Below, piece by piece: positions 24,925 to 36,900 of a DNA stretch of 64,000 bases; the stretch's first letter is position 1, and the number at the start of each line of letters is the position of its first letter. The stretch spans positions 18,473,508 to 18,537,507 of the forward strand of contig CM049313.1 in assembly GCA_026874595.1 (NCBI GenBank), written 5' to 3'. The DNA is from Sipunculus nudus. Taxonomy: Eukaryota > Annelida > Sipuncula > Golfingiida > Sipunculidae. Below the pieces are notes generated by a model that saw nothing but the letters and a program-made list of their open reading frames with translations, made no database searches and was not told where the DNA came from. The translations under genes and the position numbers were made by a program.

Positions 24925-25544
24925 TCAATGTGGGGTTTTCATGCACTTGACTGTCACTGGCCAAAAATAATTTCCATTGGTGATCCCTTCTCAAAAGGCA
25001 ACCTCCGCGCACCGCAGGTATAAAGTCTATTGTGCACATGGAATCCCTCCGTAGATTAGATCCCCCATGAGATGAATGCTCAAAAGGGGGATATTTAAAA
25101 GGATAATAATTACCTAAACGGTAGTGAATGCAGTAACTTTTTCACTGGAAAACATTGGCCCAGCTTCCAAACAGGAATGGTCTTTGGGAGTGCGTGATAT
25201 TTAAAAAAATATAAAGCCATTGAATGTACCACATACTATTAAGCTACCACGTATTTTTGCGCAGCGGGATCGCCCGACCATGTGAGTGCTCAGTTTCTGT
25301 GTGTGACATTGGAAATGCAATCATCGAGAACAAGTCTCAGTGCTATGGTACTACCTTGAAAGATAACAGGTTCCTTTACTGGCGGGAAGACGGACTCGGA
25401 GGGCAACTTTAAATAGTGATGATCAACATTATATATATTTTCAAATAAAAATTATTTCCTTTATCGTATAAACTTCTCCGAAAAATTCTCCGTCCAGTCT
25501 CGTTGCTTTATTAAGATAATTATACCGACCACCATACGTATAAT

Positions 25545-25680
25545 GAATCTATTTATTAACAGCGTAACGCGATTTGTGTGATTTTCCGTATATCCTCTGA
25601 AACCACCGTACGGATTGCCGTGATTTTCGAAATACATATATACGAGTTTGTCCAAAGATATTCCACCATTCGTACCGAAA
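25545..25680 (+). repeat. dispersed repeat family E, copy 2
   Basis: Direct copy of 24630-24765, diverged by substitutions. The shared core is ACCACCGTACGGATTGC. Confidence 0.75.
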
Positions 25681-25939
25681 AGTTTTCGTCCAACTCATCC
25701 AGACCCAGACACAAGGTCAACCCAAAGACAGATTTCTTACACAAATGTCATCTTCAAAGAGATCTTATGACGACCACCTTGTACAACCAAGACATTCAAC
25801 TATGAAAGACTGTTTGACATCATGATGCAGATCTAAATGCTCACTCCAAACTAAAGTTTGGTAGTTCATGCATGTACACAAGTCTTAAAAGTAAGTTACA
25901 CAGCTCTTCTTCAGCTTGACTTGAGATGGATACCGTCTG

Positions 25940-26022
25940 ATTTCTCGAGTCCTTACTTTCGAGTCCGAGTAATAGTCCGAGTCCGAAACCTTCGAGTACG
26001 AGTCCTTAGAAAAGTTGACTCG
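25940..26022 (+). repeat. degenerate GAGTCC/TCGAGT hexamer cluster
   Basis: About ten loosely spaced copies of CGAGTCC or close variants. It produces the Arg-Val-Arg pattern in the overlapping frame. Confidence 0.6.
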
Positions 26023-27069
26023 AGTCCTACATCACTGGGATAACCAAATGTGTTGCTCTAATGCAAAGCGTGGTGAGTTCACATCAGTTGGTGGAGGGGT
26101 ACAGACCAATACATTTAGTTTAAACCATTAATTTAGAAAGAGTGGGAAGTCCCATGATAGAGGCGAGATGCTGAATTTCAGATTATCGTTTACCATAGAC
26201 TCGTGAAGATCATTTTCCTACCATCTGCAGATGAATAACGGTCATTTCAATTTCGACAGCTCGTTTCTTTTACATTCTTTTTCAAGATTTGTTCTCTTGC
26301 AAGTTACTGGTAATTTCTTTTAAAGTTTTTTTGTGAGTGAATCGAATCCTCCATACAGGTAGTGTTCAGTTCTCATTGGTTCTCAGTGGTTTCCTTATCA
26401 CTGGTGTACAAACACACGATTGGGCCCTCTGAATTGAAACTTTGCACTGAAATTTTTCTAGATACAAATTGCAATGAAAAAATAAGGAAACTTGGCAACA
26501 AACAAATTATTTTATGACTGAAACTAATTCACAGGTGCCAACACCTTGAGGCAGACATGGTAGTGCCATGCATGTGTCGTGTCATATAGCCAAACTCTGA
26601 TACTCCATTTTTTTCTTATGCTATTTTGACTTTGGTGTAACTCGAAGAATATGCATTATTTGACATAATATAAGCTTGTAGATAATACCCAAATGTAACA
26701 CAATGAGAAATCTCAAGGAAATTTTTACATTTACCACTGAGATATATTTCGAGTAAAATGTAGGGCTTTTTTTATTTATAGAGGTAGGGGAAACGGTTAG
26801 TATCTTTCATTCTCTTTTCTGTGCCTTACTAATTGTTTTCCTGTCAGGTTGTACAAGGGATCCGCGATAGTTTTTTTTTATATTTTGCATACGTTTTATT
26901 TATCGAAAATCGTCGATATATTCTCTATGTTAACCTTTACGTGTCTAAGTAATTTTTCAAAATTTTCTCTTTGAAATACACTGATCTGCATGTCCATTCA
27001 TGTTGTCATTATATTTATATAATTATAAATCAAAACCTATCAAATATAAATTTATAGTCATTCAGTTTT
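26023..27069. other. intergenic, nothing recognised
   Basis: AT-rich, with no long frame and no shared repeat seen. Confidence 0.45.
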
Positions 27070-27075
27070 TTAATC

Positions 27076-27363
27076 ATCATAAGCTGCGTGTCCCCTTACG
27101 CGGTATGGATCCGGATACGGATGCGCACGCGTTTTAAATCGCGCATATGGAATAAAGATGGAGTGTGTCCACTTATGCGGTGCGGAGCGCGTGCGGCGTG
27201 CGGAAACGCATGCGGAAAGTGCCATTTTGTAATGGTGAAAGAGGGTGAAAGACCTAAAAACGCACTGAAAAACGTATCTAATGGACACACACGCACAAAA
27301 TATCCGCATACGTATCCGGACCGCACACGCACCGCATCCGTACAAGTGGACAAGCGGCTATAT
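27076..27363 (-). mobile_element. CG-rich foldback element family F, copy 1
   Basis: Inverted ends AGCTGCGTGTCCCCTTACGC (left) and the complement of GTACAAGTGGACAAGCGGCT (right), with a possible 3-bp ATA duplication. The interior is packed with GCGG/CGCA words and alternating purine-pyrimidine runs. It matches 45949-46245 in reverse orientation, including CCTAAAAACGCACTGAAAAA. Five overlapping frames on both strands are shadows of this element. Confidence 0.8.
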
Positions 27364-28289
27364 AATCTTCATTACAAAATCGACTCGCAAAGTCATCGTA
27401 TTGTTGATTGAAACAACCAGTTTCATAAAAAGTGACACGTGTCAGTTTCATGTTAGTTTCGGTACCGTGACAAGTGCAGCAATAGAACAGGACCACATTG
27501 CATTAGGCCAGGTTTTTTACATTTATGCTTCACGAACCCAGCTTTCTTAAATTTCCTGAATTAAAAATAATACTAAAATTTAGTATTGTCACAACGTACC
27601 CGATATATGCGGGTATATTTTATCTGTATGCAATAAATATAAGCAAGATCCGAATCTTCATACCGGCACTATACGCTAGCGTGATGTTAAATAGTTTAAG
27701 TCGGCTTTAAGACTCGTGGGTCTCTTGTTTCAAACTTTGCCAATGAAATATTCACATATTTTTCGAGTAAATGCATGACAGTCAAACATATGACAGGATT
27801 ATTGGACATTTCAAACATTTAAACACGTCCATGAAACCTCACTTCATCTAAAAAGAACCGTATAACAAAATATAATTAAAAAGTCTGTCCTTAACCTCAT
27901 TAATGTGCGTGTATAGAATATGGAGGTTGGTTTGTGTGTTTGGGGGGGGGGGGAGTAACCCCTTACGTTCATCTTAACTAATGATCCCCAGATCAATTTG
28001 TTTACTATTACAGTACCATGCATTGGTAAAAAGATTAAAAATAACAAGATTCAGTTGTGTTTGTGAAGTAAAAATAACACTCGTCAGCCCGACATTTGAA
28101 AGTTTCATTATAAAGGGGGTTTTTTTTTTGGGGGGGGGGGGGGTGGAGCTTACCGCTTCCATATTTTGAGTTCCTGCTTAGCTAAGTATTATTTACATCT
28201 GCAGAATTCCAAGATCAAACTGGAATCGAGCTCCAGTTTGGATCTACAAAAGTCCATTCCGTTTTGGGGCTACATGACGGAGGTTTACA

Positions 28290-28510
28290 CGCGTTAATCC
28301 TGGCGTCAACCAGGCTCGCAGAACCACTCCCGCCGATCCTGGGTGTGTCAAATCCCCACTGCTTGGTCACAAACACCGAGGAACCCCCGAGAACAGCACT
28401 CGATTGTGAGAGAAACAAAAATGTGGGATACAGTCTTCCCGTTAAGCCTGCAGAGTGCTCACCCTTGGATAGGGCCGACCGTGATCTCCCGGCTTTTTGG
28501 CCTGCGCTCT
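28290..28510 (-). repeat. GC-rich dispersed repeat family D, copy 2
   Basis: Reverse-orientation copy of 21335-21545. Frames on both strands are open for 60-80 codons, but the two copies do not preserve one common reading frame, so it is treated as non-coding. Confidence 0.65.
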
Positions 28511-28619
28511 AACACGGAAGTGTTTTCTTAGTTATTACTGGCAGTGGTCGGACCAGTGATTTGGAGATAAGAGATACCTATTCCTAGCAATATGGCCAAT
28601 TAATAAAATCTCTGCAATC

Positions 28620-28960
28620 CTATCAGGGCCATTTGTATAGGGGGGGGGGGGGGGCAGGGGGTATATAACCGCACCCCTTCTGGCAAGGGGGGGGGGTGGT
28701 CAATGTAATCATCCCTGCCCCCACTATTAAGAGAACAGTCTTTATAAATTGAAAAGTTGAAAATTAAATAACTAAATAAATAGAATTATAGACTTATAGA
28801 TGTTTCCATTTATGAGTTTACTATGAAATATTATATCTAAAGCTGGTTAAGAATTGACTTAAACTGGAAACGTAATACCTTATGTTCTATGCCTTATACT
28901 TATTTGTAATATATTTGAAATGTGATTCAGTATGTATATTTGAAATGTGTCATACAGTCG
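28620..28960 (-). mobile_element. hAT-like MITE family G, partial reverse copy
   Basis: GGGGGTATATAACC...CCCC, then GGTCAATGTAATCATCCC, is the reverse complement of the right part of the element at 48528-49115. The AT-rich body, with ATGAGTTTACTATGAAATATT, matches 38430-38450. A 15-nt G-run starts it. Termini are not clear. Confidence 0.6.
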
Positions 28961-29112
28961 CTAAAAAGGTGTATGGATATATTTTCGGTTTAGTTTTAGT
29001 ATTTTAAGAAAAAAACTCTGTAACAATTTATGATGTAAAATAATACACCGACTCATTAAATGTAACTAAACGACTCTACCAACCATCAGCTCTACTCAAA
29101 GAATCATTGAAT

Positions 29113-29265
29113 CAGGGGCGGATCCAGGATTTAGGAAAAAAAGGGGGGTTCTAACTCAAGTGACTAATGAAAAAATAAATAAATTAAAAAGGTCCCAAGG
29201 TCCGCAAAAGGGGGGTCCAGGCCGCAAATTTTAGTCTAAATATGTTGCATCGATTGAAAAAAATG
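29113..29265 (+). mobile_element. dispersed repeat family C
   Basis: Starts CAGGGGCGGATCCAGGATTT, then has AAAAAGGTCCCAAGGTCCGC, GGGGTCCAGGCCGCAAATTT and TTAGTCTAAA, matching 57047-57195. The CAGGGGCG start resembles hAT-type ends. The right end is not resolved. Confidence 0.65.
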
Positions 29266-31737
29266 GGGGGGGGGGATCAGCTTCTGTTGAATGTACATTG
29301 TAGACTGACAAATACAGTTGTATATGATTCTGGTTACCCTCGCTCTATATCATTCAAACCAAACCTAAATGTGTTAAGGTTTGACGGAAATTAATAACAT
29401 CAGGTGTCACAAAGGTTTAAAGTACTCACATAAAAACTGAAAAATGATTTAAATAATAACCAGTAAACTGGTAACAATATCATATATGCGCTTATGGAAT
29501 GTTCATTATATTTAATACAACTTTTCTTCCTTAATCCTGAAAATGACTAGGGCGGGTATCGATCTGCTTATTCAGAAACAATATACGTATACTGCATTTT
29601 TCTTTGTATATCATTTTTATAATAAAAGCTCTGGGATTAAAATACTGCTTACTTTATAAATATACAGCAAATCTATTATTTTTTGCATTTATGCTGAGTA
29701 ATAGAGGCATAATAAAGACTAGTTAATTAAGACAACTCAATAAAAAAATCTTTCATCACGTCATTCCAAGCTGCTATATGCATATTTTTTTTTGGAAAAA
29801 AATAGACAAAACTTTGATAAGCTGCAATATTCTCTTTGGGGGTGGGTAAATAATCAATGCAAGGGATGAACCCAATTTGTCGTTTGATAAATGTTGTAAG
29901 ATACGTAATATGTGGGCTGAAACATTTTCCAAACCCTAATATCCTGAATAGCCTACTGAACATTAAAACAGCTCTATTGTTTGGGTCCTTTGCACCCCGA
30001 CCCCTTTCCAATCGTTCTTTTGTGCTTGGTCTGGAAAATCATTGGCTGTTTTCATGTAATTAAATTATATGTATTTCATTTCCTCAAATACGAATTCATG
30101 AATAAATCACATTTTGCTGCTTTACTTTGATTTCCACACAAGGCTATGACTAATTATTGCTTCTTATGTCGAAAATGAAGTTCCGAGTAACCTTATGAAA
30201 GCTTCTCGAGAAATTATTGCGCTAACACTTAAATCCAGTAGAGGTTAAATGATAAACTATAAAATCAAATAAATGTCCTGCTGTGATAACAAAGTAAAAA
30301 TTATTTAAAGGTAGTAATATGTAATAAATTATTTAAAGGTAGTAATATGTAATAAAGTATCAATTTCAACAATAACAAGGAACGTTATTAATCATGGTCC
30401 TCATTCCGGGGGGGGGGACATATCTCGGTCCATATGACACAATATGACACATTCGTTTTGTAGATAATTGTATTTCATTTGTCAAATGTAAATGCTGTTC
30501 TTTCATTATTTTACATGTTATTATCAGTTACCTGATGAGTTGATGACAATTTTGGAACTATGGACCTGTGGTCTTTTATTCCTGAATAAGGTATTCTATT
30601 AAAGCTATGCATGTGAACTGTACACATTCATTGGTGCCAGATGCCTGTGTGAACGCACGATACGGTTTGAAACGATTTGACCAATCAGCTCTGGGCAAAA
30701 TGTTTTAAAAGGGATGTACCGCCAGTGTATTGTGAACGCTCAATTCGTTTTTAAAAATGGCTAGTACCTAGTTTTGAAGCAGCAACTTGTTCACAGCTCA
30801 GGCGCGAATGCCTGTGTGGGCGTTGATGTTGGTCCCGGTCTAGTCTCAGAGGTTTTGGTCTTGGAGGATTTGGTTTTGGACTCCTTTAGAAGAAAAATTA
30901 TCTTTCTCTGTTCTGGTCTTATATTAGCCGTCAACGGCGGCGCACAGAGAGAGATTGTTGCGTCGCTGACCAACCAAAGGTTTAACTGGGATTATAGCAG
31001 GGAACGATCTGTTACTTTTAGAAAGGAACTTGAACAAATATATTTCCTATGGTTGTGACATACCAATGTTCACATTTTGTTGTATTTTTTAAGGCCTTTA
31101 CAAATTTTATCCCTCTGGAAAGCATGAAGCACCTGTAACACCAATAACTGTTTTATTAGTCCATAAAGAACTGAAGCATATACAGGCCGGAAGACATCTT
31201 GCATTTGGCGGCAGTTCTATTAAATGCATAAGGTCCATGTATAAAATTGCACATATTTCAACTTCATGGATGCCAAATAGTGTTGTGGATATGACAGTAA
31301 TGTTTTTCGTATGACTAATATTCAAAACACATGATGTTCGGGATTAACTTGGAACATTGACAATGGTATTAAGGAGCTGGTGACAGTTTGGTAAACAAAA
31401 GGTCTCGAAGTCTCACTGTGATCAACCTGGTACATTCGAATTCTGGATCTCAGATAAATTTGGCTCGGTCTTTGTCACGCGTCCCATTATCTCGGTTTTA
31501 AGATATATCAAAACATTTCTCATACTATACTACTTGCACAGTGTACCCAATATGTAAAAATGCATAAGTACACACGCACACACAGATTCACTTATCCTTC
31601 TCTTGCGTATGTTTGTTGTTGCGTACCAAAAAGGCCTGATATGAACTACCTGACTGGTGTGGCATACGATATATTCCCCCCCCCCCCCGACCAAGTTGCA
31701 AAGAATAAAAGGAAATAACTCCTTGGCATATGTATCA
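29266..31737. other. intergenic; short tandem repeat and a weak promoter-like patch
   Basis: 30301-30356 is a two-copy 28-bp tandem repeat (unit includes TTATTTAAAGGTAGTAATAT). At 30690-30712 a GACCAATCAGC CCAAT motif lies close to TTTTAAAAGG. A 94-codon frame starts at 30774, but neither its protein nor the CCAAT/TATA spacing is convincing. Confidence 0.4.
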
Positions 31738-31949
31738 CTAAGGTTGCATTTCCTTTTTTTTGTATATAGCTTGTGCAACGTTGCTGTTCGGACACGCTTT
31801 TGGAAATTGTATGTCCATAGTGTACAATACTGTTTCCTGATGTGTTCTACTTAGATGCAGGCCAAAAAATTGGAAAAATAATTTTTGGGACTCTCCTACA
31901 TCGGAGATAAATGCATCACCCTCCTCGAAAAGGCACGCTACATAAGGTG

Positions 31950-31975
31950 ATTGGCTGGTGCAAACTGTGACGTCA
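31950..31975. promoter_or_regulatory. CRE palindrome next to inverted CCAAT box
   Basis: GATTGGCTGG (CCAAT on the minus strand) at 31949-31958 lies 10 bp from a full palindromic CRE, TGACGTCA, at 31968-31975. The pair resembles a CREB/NF-Y promoter module, but no TATA, initiator or exon could be attached. It falls inside a 145-codon reverse frame that I did not accept as a gene. Confidence 0.3.
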
Positions 31976-32616
31976 CAGGCAAACTTTAGAAATGACTTCA
32001 ATCTAGCAATACACGTTTTATTATTCTTCCCTGAAAATGTTGGGCTGACAGTGTCAGAAATACTAAGCGTTTGATGAGATCTAGAAGTTTTAGTCACAGC
32101 GAATTTATGTCTGTTTGACGCCTCTGCCGACTTGACAGTGCTCATAGATGTGCCAATAGTGTTTGAACAGTTCACACAACTTCATGTTTTTTTGGGGGGA
32201 GGGGGGAATATTAGAAAAAAAATGTTTTTCCTCAAGGAATTGGTTTCATTTTATTTGTAATCTATATTAATTTTTTTATAGGCAATTGTGTTATTAATAT
32301 TATGATGAAATTTGGAATATGTTTGCTTGACCATAAGGTGTGTGTTCGATGGATGGTGTGTGTAACGGTGCCTGTGTGTGCGTGAGGGTTTTTTATGTGT
32401 GTGTACAAATACCTATATGACTATAGTTACCTGTTCGTGGTAGAGTGGTATTTTCGTAAATTAATGATTATTTACTTTCCCCATGTTGTACAAAGGTGCC
32501 CCAAGCTTCTTGTCTACCAGAATTATAGTTTTTCAGGCAACATGAAAGGCTTCATTGAATCAGGTACCATTTGAAAACACTGCAACAAAAATACTCTCTG
32601 TGCATTAGACGATCCA

Positions 32617-32622
32617 TTTATT
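32617..32622 (-). terminator. possible poly(A) signal of the secreted Cys-rich protein gene
   Basis: AATAAA on the minus strand about 520 nt after the stop codon at 33141. It is the nearest canonical signal I found; its use is inferred from position only. Confidence 0.3.
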
Positions 32623-33140
32623 TATACATTACGAACATATTTGATCACGATTGCAACATGAGAGTTATCATGAAAGTTGTGTAAACAAGCAATGCAATGA
32701 CATCATGAATATTGAACATGGTGAGCTGTCTGCCTTGTTCGTAAATTTAGTACAATTACCGTTTATACATTAGGATTATCAAAGTCAATTATTTGATTAA
32801 TGTTAGTGAAGTAAATGTTAGAAAAGCCATGGGAGGGGAAAATGAGGGAAGTCGAAAGTTCAGTGTGAAGACAATTTCACAATTTGATACAATATGTCCA
32901 CGACACCAATTTCTTCCTATGACTGTTTTGAAAGGGAAAAATCCTCTGCAGCTCGAGTCTGTTTCCGATAAACATATTCAAACGTCCTCGAAATGTGCAT
33001 TCCTAAACTTCAGATGAATAGTAACCAATACCTGCTTTCATATTTCATATGTGCCTGTAATAAAGTTAATCAGGAAATAAGATGGTTATTGAATGTGTTA
33101 GCGGATACGAAGTATAAGCGATGTGCAGTTTTTCAACCAG

Positions 33141-33860
33141 TCAGCCAGTTTTCCAGAAAACCAAGCAAAGGCGGTAATTTGGTCCTTGCCATGCGCACTC
33201 GGTCGAACACAGCGCCGCGTAACGACTGGTGACGACACTGCTGCAAAAGTTGCAGACTTGCCGGCATAAATATCCCTTATTGTAGGCACTAGCAGCTTTT
33301 TTCATTAAGCTAAAGTCCATGGGAATGTAGCCAAAATATGAAAAGAGGAGACTTCTGCTTTCACTGGAAAAATCTCTGAACATGGCTCGTTTCCCTTCCC
33401 GCGTGTGTTCGGCCGACACCAATGCCTGGTTTGACACAGTGCCTTCGTCCGGTGTAGGTGTTAGTAGGTAGTTTAACGTCTTGGGTAAGTGAGATAGGTG
33501 TTCAAAATTTAACTTCTTGATGAGCTTTTTGTCAATGCCTGATAATGAGGCGGCAAGCTTTGAGTGTAGGTCATGTGCTATCAATCTCAGCAAAGTGCAG
33601 AGATAAGGCGAGCGTTTTGAAAGTTTACATGCGCCTCCGACACAAGTAGACGTCACTCTCCAATGGCATGGCATACAGGCTTTTATACAGTATGATACAG
33701 GCAAGACATTGTGCAGTATAACGTCGCCTACAGTCCCAGGCCGCGATCGAGTCACGTCGTTTCCTCTACTCATCACTTCCGGCGTGAATTCCTGTCTTGC
33801 CGTGACGCACGCAATTATCATCATACTCAAAAAAAAGAAGAAGCCGTACGATGAATCCAT
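33141..33860 (-). CDS. secreted cysteine-rich protein with two six-Cys modules (eclosion-hormone-like C-terminus)
   Basis: A 239-residue frame, far longer than expected by chance in this DNA. Residues 1-21 form a signal peptide (FFFFLSMMIIACVTA core), so the product should be secreted. Module 1 has Cys 58, 62, 65, 73, 78, 88. Module 2 has Cys 199, 203, 206, 218, 222, 232 and ends seven residues before the stop. Both begin C-x3-C-x2-C. Module 2 spacing (x3, x2, x11, x3, x9) is one residue short of eclosion hormone in two loops (x3, x2, x12, x3, x10). About 110 residues between modules carry dibasic sites at 82-83, 111-112, 115-116, 157-158 (after Gly156, an amidation-type GKR) and 187-188, as in peptide precursors. 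A pyrimidine-rich acceptor lies 52 bp upstream, and the ATG is the first in the predicted transcript. That it is a gene is well supported; the hormone family is tentative, and another cysteine-rich neuropeptide family or a new one is possible. Confidence 0.8.
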   Translation of the reverse strand: MDSSYGFFFFLSMMIIACVTARQEFTPEVMSRGNDVTRSRPGTVGDVILHNVLPVSYCIKACMPCHWRVTSTCVGGACKLSKRSPYLCTLLRLIAHDLHSKLAASLSGIDKKLIKKLNFEHLSHLPKTLNYLLTPTPDEGTVSNQALVSAEHTREGKRAMFRDFSSESRSLLFSYFGYIPMDFSLMKKAASAYNKGYLCRQVCNFCSSVVTSRYAALCSTECAWQGPNYRLCLVFWKTG

Positions 33861-33911
33861 TGGAACAGCGGAAGTCTCTTTTAACTTCTCCGTCTGGTGT
33901 CTTTGGGCTCT

Positions 33912-33935
33912 TCTGAAAAAGGGATAAAGAAAAAG
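33912..33935 (-). other. 3' splice acceptor before the secreted-protein coding exon
   Basis: On the minus strand a run of about 20 pyrimidine-rich bases (CTTTTTCTTTATCCCTTTTT) ends in CAG at 33915-33913. The exon starts at 33912 (AAGAGCCC...). From there to the ATG at 33860 there is no other ATG. The acceptor explains why coding potential begins here, and it pairs naturally with the donor at 42376-42371. Confidence 0.65.
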
Positions 33936-33960
33936 AGATTAAATGTGTCGGCATCATTAC

Positions 33961-36900
33961 AGATATGGAAATATAGAAAAAAAATTAAGAAAATGTTTTA
34001 GTAGGAAGGTTATGTATTATAAAGTAATAATAGAAACATATCTTACCATGCACCGACGATGATATTATGATGATAAATATAGAACAATATAAAAATATAA
34101 CAAGCCCCTTAATACACCAGGATGTTTGAATTAAAACGTATTCTTTATTTCTACATGTACATATCAGTCTGTGTCAAAAACAAATCATCTCAATATATTT
34201 GCCCAATAACTTCCCCTTACTTCCTTTAGATTTTACCCCGACGGCAATTTTACAACACCATTCTATTAATAGTTATTATTTTTAGTCTCCTCAAGGTCCC
34301 ATAATTTGCATCTTCTTCGTCACAATATACAAAATAGGTTGCTTCTTTTCTGTAAATGTCTGATTTACGATTTTAGTTAAACAAATTTGACAAGCTTTAA
34401 GTTCGTGTCCTATACTATAATTCACGTAAATTTAAATCAATATAAATGTATACAAAACTATTCATCTTGCTATTCATATTCTTTTCTGTGTGCATATTCT
34501 TCTAATTAAGTTTACTATTTAAGAAAAGCACTGAAGCATCCAGGGCATAGACTCTATCATAATTGACTGCTGTTTGCCTCATATTCGCGAGGCTAATATT
34601 TCGCGATATTTACCTTTTTCATTGTTTCGCGTGGGTTTAATTTTAGCGACAGAGAGAGTTCATCCCTCTTTTTTATGAATTAATGATACAAAGTAATATG
34701 TGTAAAAAATCGTGAAATTTGGATGGGACCCAAGTGCATATCGAACGATCAGAAACCATTGGTGGTCTAGGTGCTCTAGAAGTATGTATATCTATCATTA
34801 ATAAAGAGTATTTCTTCGTCATTATAGGTGATTTTATTGCGGTCTGGGAGAGCATTTAATTACTGAACAGTAAAAAAATGTCAGTTTTTCATTCATCAGA
34901 TGCACAACAAAGTTGATATAGTATAGACTGGTGAACATAAGGATTCAACGCTGTAAAGATAAATGTTAGCAAGTTTTAATGTATTTTATTTACATGGCAT
35001 TTTGTGAATATACAAGGGAGGAGAATATTATGGGAATTGTAAATAAACTGGAAATGGTAAGATGAAATAGGGGGGGTCAGAATATGTTAGACTTTACGGA
35101 GACACATGTAGTTGGTTGGAAAAGAAAGAATGTTTAACTTGAACTAAGTGACCAGGTGTTCAGTACTGTTTGAGACGATAGCTTATCATCAATTTGGTAC
35201 ATTTATTTGTTGAAAAATATATATATGCGGCACCCACCTAGATAAGCCTCTGCGCACCATTTTGAAATAAAAATAGCATGTTTAGGCAGAGTTAAAATAA
35301 TTCAGGCTGTTAAAAGCAAATGCAGCTACACGAAGAATCACAGGGAATACGTATTTTAATATTAATGATACTATGAAGTGCCCGTAAAAATATTCGTCGT
35401 GTGAGTTCATAGGTCTACGGCATTAAGTATATGCTTTAATTAAACAGAAAGTTTCCTACTTATGAGACGTCTAATTATATTGTGAATGGATTTCTGGGAT
35501 GATATCATTTTGTTAATATAACAATGTTAATGAAAATAAGTCATTTTCTTGCTGTAGGCCAGACTTATCGACGAGAAAAATCATATTATGAGATTTAACT
35601 GATGGCGTCTGGCTAGCATTTTATCACAATAAAATATCCTCTGATTGTCATGTATGTAAACATATAAACCGCTGCAAAATATCAACCTACTTGAGATTTA
35701 ATTCCCGACAAGGCCAGGGTAATACTTTAACACGTGCATGATTTCCTTACGGATATATAGAAACATATATAAACATTGTATGGCGTCAACTGATCTAGGC
35801 CTTCAGAGCCTCTTTAGTCCGTGACCAGACATATAATGAAAATAGTTGTAAAAATTGCTGTATAATTTATCATGAGCTAAGAAGAAAAAGGGAAAGTGGT
35901 CACTATCACCAGGGAAAAATATATATTGAAAATGATTCACTTCAAGTCTCAGCTGCTAGTGGATGGCTTAAAAAATACAGTGGTTAAAAGTTAGTTCTTG
36001 TCTGATTCATAACAGTAAAGCTGAAAATAAAGAGCGCAAGATTAATGGGAAACGTTGTCGGACTTTGAGATATAACATCGTATTCAGTGCAAGGTCTTAA
36101 AATATCTATAATTGTTTTCAGAAATGTATGAGAAACCTGATATAAATAATTTTGGACTCGTTTTCCTTCCCGGGACTGAAAAGTGATATAAAGTGTTTGC
36201 CGTTCACACTTCACCTATCTTAAGACAAAACAGGTCAAGATGAAAGTGATTCATTTTCATCAAGTCCAAGGGAAATGGACACATGGGCATTTCAACGATG
36301 CGTGTCGTGAAAAAAAATATGTAAGAGCTGAGAAAGTGGCTAATCCAAGTGAGGATTTCTATAGGTAACAATTGATAAACCATGAAATGTCTTAAACTGA
36401 ACTAAGAAACCAATTAATATATATATATATATATTTAATTTTGTTAGTTAAAGCATTTATAGCGCCATCATTATAATTACGATGTGCAAAAATACCTTCA
36501 ACGAAAATATAATAAAGAACAGGTCCTGATAAGAATTTTAACATGAATGTAGCATGATAAATAAAGGTTCCTAGTAAGAATATAACCATACATGTACCAT
36601 AATAAATAAATGTGCTCTGTTAAATAACTGGTCCTTGTAAGAATACAGCGATGTTTGTGAATGTGCATTACGACGTACTCTCTCAGAAAACGGAACCAAA
36701 ACATAACCAGCTCTTTCTTGCGTCAATATCCATAAGAAAACAGCCAGTCACATATCGATATAAATGAGGTATGCAGAAGAGTTTTTATATGCTGAACAAA
36801 CAGACGTATTAAAAGATAGAAAACCCGTTGCATCCTAACTGAATCACTTACTTGTTGAAAAAATATCCACAGAAATTGGTTGAATTTACCATACGGACAG

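Noticed and set aside
24658-25023. 121-codon plus-strand frame ending in poly-Gly
   Set aside because: It covers dispersed repeat E and the poly-G tract; no protein features.
30690-31058. CCAAT and TTTTAAAAGG upstream of a 94-codon frame
   Set aside because: CCAAT and TATA-like words are too close together (about 10 bp), the peptide has no recognisable feature, and no splice signals are evident.
31738-32175. 145-codon reverse-strand frame
   Set aside because: Length is near the chance limit for this DNA, the protein has no signal peptide, domain or repeat pattern, and no splice or promoter signals frame it.
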